Source: Ruminococcaceae bacterium UBA5579 (GTDB taxonomy: Bacteria; Bacillota; Clostridia; Oscillospirales; Ruminococcaceae). From it: a stretch of DNA of 12,860 nucleotides. The stretch is taken from positions 461-13,320 of the forward strand of contig DILZ01000081.1 of NCBI GenBank assembly GCA_002425305.1, given 5' to 3'. Position 1 is the stretch's first letter. The number at the start of each line of letters is the position of its first letter. Under the pieces are notes generated by a model. That model saw nothing but the letters and a program-made list of their open reading frames with translations. It did no database searches and was not told the DNA's origin. The position numbers were made by a program, and so were the translations under genes. Positions 8,501 through 12,860 of this stretch are shown here, piece after piece.

Positions 8501-9345
8501 GGGTAAACCTCATTTTCCATTTTGTCCGCTGTATCTCTTTGAGATTTTGATTTTGCCTCGCTTCTTTTATTATTGATTTCCTCATAAAACCTGTCGCATA
8601 TTTTTTCGGAAGAATACCTTTTGGTTTCAAGCACCAGCTGTTGAGTAACAAGCTCCAGATAGTCGTTTAAAAGCGGCAGATAGTTTTTCTCCACGGATTG
8701 AATATCCTTGTAGGAATCCACCGCATCGCTTATCCACTGTTCGGGGTCGGGGAAGCAGGCGATTTTTTCCGAAACCTCGAGGATGGCGTTTTCAAGCGCT
8801 TGATCGCTTTCAAAGCTGAACGAGAAAAACAACGTGTCACGCTCGTCGTCGGTGAAATCCAAGCTGTAAAACTCCTGCATAGCGTTTTTCAGAGCCTGCG
8901 ATTGAAGCTCGGCTTTTTTTGCGTTGTCGGCTATGTTAAAGTTAAGCGGCAGATCGAATTCCTCCACGTTTTCTTTGATCATTTTAAGGCAAAAAGCGTC
9001 AATGGTGGAAATCGCGGCTTGCCGCAGCGAAAACATCTGCTTTTTCAGATAGTCGTACTGCTCGCGTTCTTCGGCGGAGGTTTTATCGGAAAGCTCGCTG
9101 ATCTTCCTGGAAAGCTCCTTGTTCAGCTTCTCGCGCATACTTTTTGTAGCATTTCTCGTGAACGTCATAATAGCAAGCTTGTCTGCGGAAATGTCCAGCG
9201 ACATATCCGAAAGCAGTCGAATAACGCGCTGAACAAGCAGTGTGGTTTTTCCGCTGCCTGCCGCAGCGGTAACGATGGCGGAGGAATTATGAGAGTGAAA
9301 AACAGCTGCTTTTTGTGAAGGGTTAAGGTCTATTTTCTTACTCAA
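5545..9345 (-). CDS. addA: AddA: ATP-dependent helicase/nuclease subunit A
   Basis: At 1266 residues this matches AddA length (about 1200-1250). It is the UvrD/Rep-type helicase and nuclease subunit that, with AddB, unwinds and resects double-strand breaks to produce 3' ends for RecA. Helicase motifs, in order: Walker A AAAGSGKT (27-34); TFTRNATKSM (61-70); Walker B VDEFQD (439-444); VGDVKQSIYSFRG (464-476); LNTNYRS (498-504); VRIMTFHGSKGLEAPV (846-861), a little different from the usual TIHKSKGLEFPV; and LLYVAMTRAQEKL (924-936). The C-terminal nuclease has GNAYHH (His1109/1110), QGQIDMYF (Asp1202), VVVDYKSD (Asp1215, Lys1217) and the Gln1244/Tyr1248 helix, so both activities look intact. The start is TTG at 9345, with AGGAGG nine bases upstream inside the end of addB, which suggests translational coupling. 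It overlaps the following gene by one base. Confidence 0.97.
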   Translation of the reverse strand: MSKKIDLNPSQKAAVFHSHNSSAIVTAAAGSGKTTLLVQRVIRLLSDMSLDISADKLAIMTFTRNATKSMREKLNKELSRKISELSDKTSAEEREQYDYLKKQMFSLRQAAISTIDAFCLKMIKENVEEFDLPLNFNIADNAKKAELQSQALKNAMQEFYSLDFTDDERDTLFFSFSFESDQALENAILEVSEKIACFPDPEQWISDAVDSYKDIQSVEKNYLPLLNDYLELVTQQLVLETKRYSSEKICDRFYEEINNKRSEAKSKSQRDTADKMENEVYPSVKQYIEYEENRINNLKKDFDVYKKSPDIVHLCALIDNLEANSQNPPERYSRSGLTYKNKKLFNDISKNVMSSVDEILKIKFDLNTEKNALGPLQSTLKTFFKLLKRFMSCYELEKRNSGCIDFSDCERELYNKLSENGGNNEFRKQLSKRFSCIIVDEFQDSNNIQAEIFRLLGEGRLFYVGDVKQSIYSFRGADPYIMAQLCNDSNSGFTTLPLNTNYRSRKAVIDTVNAAFNGLMTKKYGGVDYSKGHGLNLGCNLPAPPEKDKDLYCSELYLLSGIKQAVSEDEGDRDMAMPRFVAAKIKELHDNPGFLISDGKDDEDNFIYRRAEYSDFIILLRTKGKTDCYRKALAELDIASAAPKGSNFFEADEVLLVYNYLKIIDNPHLKEEALKVMMSPIYRFTADEAAQIKLGILGLENLRENELREISAAYRNRSFLSCINDCLTQTARRGKEVIDVKRTISPKLERFQSDFKSFRNHMNSGSLDNLIRKIYDDTDLIAVVSAFEDSAGRVENIRKMQKLATDFEARGGGRLGDFLRFLDRARENSSKGIEEAARAESSANAVRIMTFHGSKGLEAPVCILSELQNSMNSKDYSGNFLMNSEHFAAIKHTDIKIRRKSKMLSYQALSRFIRERAMGDELRLLYVAMTRAQEKLIMVSDLNKENYENFNVFVKSNSINPALHDEVYENSKPFMCVLKTLLQYAPAISEDEKQFYLKDIDCKISAIDISETKITNIPPISANNTTTDAANIPQSEITLLADLIKLKYQHITDTEQQAKFTATELAHKHTAKPIVLTKPDFAKDSKAQTSGVETGNAYHHCMQHFPLDRVNTGMSFDETHLAVSSAIDELVKQKRITDVEGKTVKADHIARFFQSGLGRRMLTAYAEDPENVKREQSFYAEINGRDVRQDYDGVISIQGQIDMYFIENGEIVVVDYKSDTEKNLTKELENYKFQVEIYMLILKKLTGKNVKEMYLYALTDDKEIKV

Positions 9346-9346
9346 T

Positions 9347-12300
9347 TTAACTGTCCTCCTTAATGTATTTGTTTTCCCAGAAGGTGCGTTCGTCGTCTTT
9401 TTTTACCGTTTTGGGCTTTAGAGCCGCTTTTTCGATCTTGTTAACGTTTTTGCCCGCGTTTTGACAAATTTCCTTAAAACGGCAGTATTCACACGCGTTT
9501 TTTAATTTAGAGCCGCTCTTGCCGTCCGGCTTTGTGTATGTTTCATAATAAAGCGTCGGAAGAGCGTCGATCGTTCCGCTGAAGATGGCGTTCAGATTTT
9601 CCTTGACCTTGTTTATGATGTCATTGCGCAGCTCGTTAAATAACTCCGCGTCCGCAACATTGAGCTGCTTTGGCTCAAACGAGCTTTTTATATTGGCAAG
9701 ATCCCGGGGGGCGATAGTTTTGTCGCTGTCGAACTTTTGGTAAATAAAATCCGTATAATTTTTTAGGTCATTTTCAGTAGTATTGTCTTTAATAATCAGC
9801 CCGCTTTCGTGATAGTTCATTGCCAGAAGCCGATATGGGTCGGCTTCTTCATCCAATGCGCCCCCATTGTTGGATGGGATGTAGCTTACTCCGCCCGGCC
9901 GAAGCTCTATATCGGGGTTGTTTTCATTAGAGCTTTGCAGCGCGAACAGGTACAGCAGCATTTGTATATTGACGCCGTTTTGCGCGTTGTTGAGATCGAA
10001 GGAGCGAACGGAGCTTTTGTAGTCTATGACGCGTATGTAGGCGATCGGCTTTCCGCTGTCGGATACGCCGTCACGGAACATATCAACACGGTCGATCACA
10101 CCGTATACTTTAAATGCGGAACCATCATCAAGAGTAAGCTCAAGCGGCGCGGTGATAAGGCAAGGCTCACTGCCGGTGATTTGAAGTGTATTCGGAGCGG
10201 TGGGGTTATCCGCTGTTTCGCTGAATAATTCCGCGTCGTTTAATTGAGCGGTGACCGCCGTTTCGTTGTTGATTATCGTGTGGCTGCTTTGATCGTTCCT
10301 GATGTCAAGCTCGAAGAATTTAGGGCGGTATCGCCGCGCAAACAATTCTGTCTGCATAGTTATGAGAACGTCCGTCGCGGAGTTTGCTATGTTGTTGAAC
10401 AGATATTCCGTGCGTCTGTCCTCCGCACCATCGTTGTTGGTCTCATTTTCGCGGTATTCCGCGAGATACTTTTTGGAGAGCGACAGCAGCTCGCTTCGTT
10501 TCAACGCGAAAAACGCGTTCATATCCCCGCTGTATTCCTCCAGGACCTTTTGGAAAATATAGTGTATGCTTTCCCCGCGTTTGTTGTTGGTAAAGCTGCG
10601 TTTGCTGCGCTCGTCGATTTTAAGCCCAAATTCACAGAAGTACTTGAATTTGCATATGTTGAGCTTTTCAATGGCGGTCGTTCCGATCGAATTCGGGAAA
10701 AGCAGCCGCGCGGTCTTTGGTTCTATCGAGTGCTTTCCTGAGAAATGTCCGCCATTGCTTCCGTCGTATGCAGAATCACGGCGGCTCTCTTTTATCTCGT
10801 CAAGTGTATTTACAAATTCCGCGTCCTCGTTCTCCAAAACCTTGCGCAGCACCTCGTTTTCCCAAGAACCGCGCTCAAGCTCCATAGCGTAACGCATTTT
10901 AGCCGCTTTAAGCGTTCGGCAGTAGAACTTGTTGTCTTTTGATTCGGCGTTTATTGTATGCGTGTCCTTGAACGTCGCGGAGATCTCTCCGAAAACATCG
11001 GAAACCACAAGAGCCTCCCCCGAATCGTCAATGTCGGGGCAGCTTATGCAAAGATATTCCGTGGGCAGAGAAACGGCGCGGTATGCACGATACAGCGATA
11101 GAAAGTACTGTTCTTTTATAGACTTAAGACAGTATTCGCGGCGGACATTATCGCCTATGTGCGATATCATATCAATTGCCGAGGAAACATCCCCGTCTGT
11201 TAGGTCAGCGTCAATATGCATAATTTTGTCGCAGATAAGCTCTATCTCATATTGAGAGAAGATGCCCGCTTCGGATGCAGGCGTCGGGAACGCGTCATAA
11301 GAAGCTCCCACAATAAACGCCGCCTTGATGTTATCGGCACGGGTGCGGTCTATGTCACCGACAAGAACGCAGTCGATAAGCTGCGGCGGGTCGGCGAGCT
11401 TCGTCGCGGCGCATATCTCACGGAATATCTCTCGGTACTCGCCTATTGTGAGGTTTGTTCCGGAAAGCTCTGTGTGCAGCTTGTTGAAGATATCTATAAG
11501 GTAATTCCAAAGGCGCTGATACAATGCGACCTTTTCCGCGTCGAGTATCTCTTCGTCCTCGTCTTTTTCGGTCAAGTCAATTTGCTCTTTTTTGCAGCGG
11601 CTGAACAACACGCGCTCCATACCGACCTCGTTTATGAGAAACTCATATAGCTGCTCCGTGATGTACGCGCCGTTTATCGAATTTCCTTGTTTATGAAGCC
11701 GCTTCTGAAGCTCCAGCAGGGGAACGGCGACCGCAAGCCTTACCTGTTCGGCTGTTTGCTGTGTATAGTCGTGGTCGGCATTGCTTCTCATAAAAGAAAA
11801 CGTTTTTTTTAGGTGAGATGTTTTCAGATCCCATTCAAAAATGTACTTTTCAAATTCGTCAATGTCCTTGTCGCTCAGCTTAATGTATTTTGTTGTCCAT
11901 TCTTCGTCTTCCTTGTTTAATTTTGCCGGTTCGTCAATATCCTCGTCCTTTTTCGGCTTAGCAAAGAAGTTTGTCTTTACACAGCTTAATACGGTGTCCG
12001 GTGAAAAATTGTCCAGCGCGTTGAGGATAGAGAACACCAGATTTATCAGCGGCTGATAGAGTATAGGCTCCGGCGTATCAAGGAACAGCGGTATCTCATA
12101 CTTTTTGAAAACGCTCTCGACATATTTCCCGTAAGCTGAGACATCTGTGCACAGCACGGCGATCTCATTGTACCGCATACCGTTATCTATCGTAAGCTCC
12201 TTGATCTTTGCGGCGGCATAGTCAAGCTCCTCGTAGACACTGCGCGCCGTGACAAGCTCGCAGCTGTCCCCAAGCGTGTCGCGGTTGAGGACGTTTTGGA

Positions 12301-12860
12301 ACAGATATTTTGAAAGTCCGCAAAGCGGCGAATTATCGGAAAATCTGCTTTCAATTCCCTCCGTGACAAATTCCACGTTCAGACCCTCGTCAAGGGCGAA
12401 TTGCTTCAGGCGTTCTATGTGGGAGTTCGCGGTGCGAAAAACATCGCGGTCGCTGTTAAGCAGGCAAGTAAACCCGAACGTTGTATTGTCGGAATGTTCA
12501 ATAACGCGCCTTAAAAATTGGAGCTGGCTTTGAGTAAAGTCATTAAAGCAGTCCACAAAAACGCTCGCGCCCGAAAAAACATCGCACTTTTGTTTTGCAA
12601 TATTGTCAGCCGCCATAGCCGTAATATCCAGCTTGTCAACGTATCCGCTCAAAAGTGCCTCATAGTTGGTATAAAGCATATTTATCTCGGTAAGCTTTCT
12701 CATTATCGGACGGTCAGCGGAGAAGTTCTTGTCCGTTTTGGTGAGTGTGTTTATGCTGAATTCAAGATCGCGTGCGGAAATTCCCGATGTTTTCAGCGCG
12801 GAAACGGTTTTGACCATTCTGTCACAGAACCCCGTTCTTGCTGCGATCTTATTAAGTGCC
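9347..12860 (-). CDS. addB: AddB: ATP-dependent helicase/deoxyribonuclease subunit B, N-terminus outside window
   Basis: The frame is open through the right edge. The ATG at 12817 has no Shine-Dalgarno, and 14 sense codons precede it, so the true start and the N-terminal Walker A expected in AddB are off the window. Residues here are counted from that ATG (1156 visible). VLVGDIDRTRADNIKAAFIV (494-513) matches the inactive-helicase part of AddB. The iron-sulfur nuclease has its first cysteine in NICKFKYFC (Cys722) and the other three in the C-terminal CxxCx5C (Cys1109, Cys1112, Cys1118). Between them lie IHYIFQKVL (His752), VYGVIDRVD (Asp909), VIDYKSS (Asp932, Lys934) and IQMLLY (Gln962, Tyr966), so the nuclease looks complete. 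The segment at about 851-892 is a polar Asn/Thr-rich stretch that looks longer than usual. AddB pairs with AddA as the break-resecting enzyme. It is the first visible gene of the minus-strand operon. Confidence 0.96.
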   Translation of the reverse strand, partial: ALNKIAARTGFCDRMVKTVSALKTSGISARDLEFSINTLTKTDKNFSADRPIMRKLTEINMLYTNYEALLSGYVDKLDITAMAADNIAKQKCDVFSGASVFVDCFNDFTQSQLQFLRRVIEHSDNTTFGFTCLLNSDRDVFRTANSHIERLKQFALDEGLNVEFVTEGIESRFSDNSPLCGLSKYLFQNVLNRDTLGDSCELVTARSVYEELDYAAAKIKELTIDNGMRYNEIAVLCTDVSAYGKYVESVFKKYEIPLFLDTPEPILYQPLINLVFSILNALDNFSPDTVLSCVKTNFFAKPKKDEDIDEPAKLNKEDEEWTTKYIKLSDKDIDEFEKYIFEWDLKTSHLKKTFSFMRSNADHDYTQQTAEQVRLAVAVPLLELQKRLHKQGNSINGAYITEQLYEFLINEVGMERVLFSRCKKEQIDLTEKDEDEEILDAEKVALYQRLWNYLIDIFNKLHTELSGTNLTIGEYREIFREICAATKLADPPQLIDCVLVGDIDRTRADNIKAAFIVGASYDAFPTPASEAGIFSQYEIELICDKIMHIDADLTDGDVSSAIDMISHIGDNVRREYCLKSIKEQYFLSLYRAYRAVSLPTEYLCISCPDIDDSGEALVVSDVFGEISATFKDTHTINAESKDNKFYCRTLKAAKMRYAMELERGSWENEVLRKVLENEDAEFVNTLDEIKESRRDSAYDGSNGGHFSGKHSIEPKTARLLFPNSIGTTAIEKLNICKFKYFCEFGLKIDERSKRSFTNNKRGESIHYIFQKVLEEYSGDMNAFFALKRSELLSLSKKYLAEYRENETNNDGAEDRRTEYLFNNIANSATDVLITMQTELFARRYRPKFFELDIRNDQSSHTIINNETAVTAQLNDAELFSETADNPTAPNTLQITGSEPCLITAPLELTLDDGSAFKVYGVIDRVDMFRDGVSDSGKPIAYIRVIDYKSSVRSFDLNNAQNGVNIQMLLYLFALQSSNENNPDIELRPGGVSYIPSNNGGALDEEADPYRLLAMNYHESGLIIKDNTTENDLKNYTDFIYQKFDSDKTIAPRDLANIKSSFEPKQLNVADAELFNELRNDIINKVKENLNAIFSGTIDALPTLYYETYTKPDGKSGSKLKNACEYCRFKEICQNAGKNVNKIEKAALKPKTVKKDDERTFWENKYIKEDS
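9355..9360 (-). promoter_or_regulatory. Ribosome binding site of addA, inside the addB 3' end
   Basis: On the minus strand AGGAGG lies nine bases before the TTG start of addA and within the last four codons of addB, just before its TAA. It supports a TTG start. It also means ribosomes finishing addB pass over the addA initiation region, a usual way of keeping two subunits in balance. Confidence 0.7.

Noticed and set aside
12815..12817. ATG at 12817 as the addB start.
   Set aside because: There is no Shine-Dalgarno before it, the frame stays open to the window edge, and the expected N-terminal P-loop region of AddB would be missing.
1..12860. Searched by eye for CRISPR-like direct repeats, tRNA-like cloverleaves, insertion-sequence ends and defence-gene signatures.
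   Set aside because: None were found; essentially the whole window is accounted for by seven tightly packed genes.

Overview
The window looks like a chromosomal segment of a low-to-mid GC Gram-positive bacterium, most likely a Clostridia member of the Ruminococcus/Oscillospiraceae kind. Supporting signs are an AddAB (not RecBCD) recombination nuclease, strong AGGAGG/GGGGTGA-type Shine-Dalgarno sequences, TTG start codons, and a type VII-secretion-like FtsK/SpoIIIE protein. The taxonomic call is inference from gene content. Coding density is very high: there are seven protein genes, and no intergenic gap exceeds about 55 bases. I see no tRNA, rRNA, CRISPR array, insertion sequence or attachment site.

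Left part (1-3347, plus strand). The window opens inside a large FtsK/SpoIIIE (EssC-like) protein; its N-terminal part lies off the left edge. Its two visible ATPase-fold modules both have decayed Walker A and Walker B motifs. After 54 bases comes a small histidine phosphotransfer (Hpt) protein. Fifteen bases further on is a response regulator with a receiver domain and a complete HD-GYP cyclic-di-GMP phosphodiesterase domain. The last two form a natural phosphorelay-to-c-di-GMP pair, and with the FtsK-like gene they probably share a transcript. No histidine kinase is visible.

Middle (3354-3379). A perfect 11-bp GC-rich stem-loop separates the two converging gene sets and can serve as a shared terminator.

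Right part (12860 down to 3391, minus strand). A tight four-gene operon reads addB - addA - membrane-anchored beta-propeller protein - LacX-like aldose 1-epimerase. addB is cut by the right edge and lacks its N-terminus. Its last codons hold the ribosome binding site of addA, which starts with TTG. The addA stop overlaps the start of the propeller gene by one base, and the epimerase follows after 40 bases. AddA and AddB together form the ATP-dependent helicase-nuclease that resects double-strand breaks for RecA-dependent repair. The two downstream genes have no known link to that job.

Nothing here is clearly a new defence or mobile system. The parts most worth following are the degenerate FtsK/EssC-like protein next to an orphan Hpt/HD-GYP pair, and the surface propeller gene translationally tied to addA.
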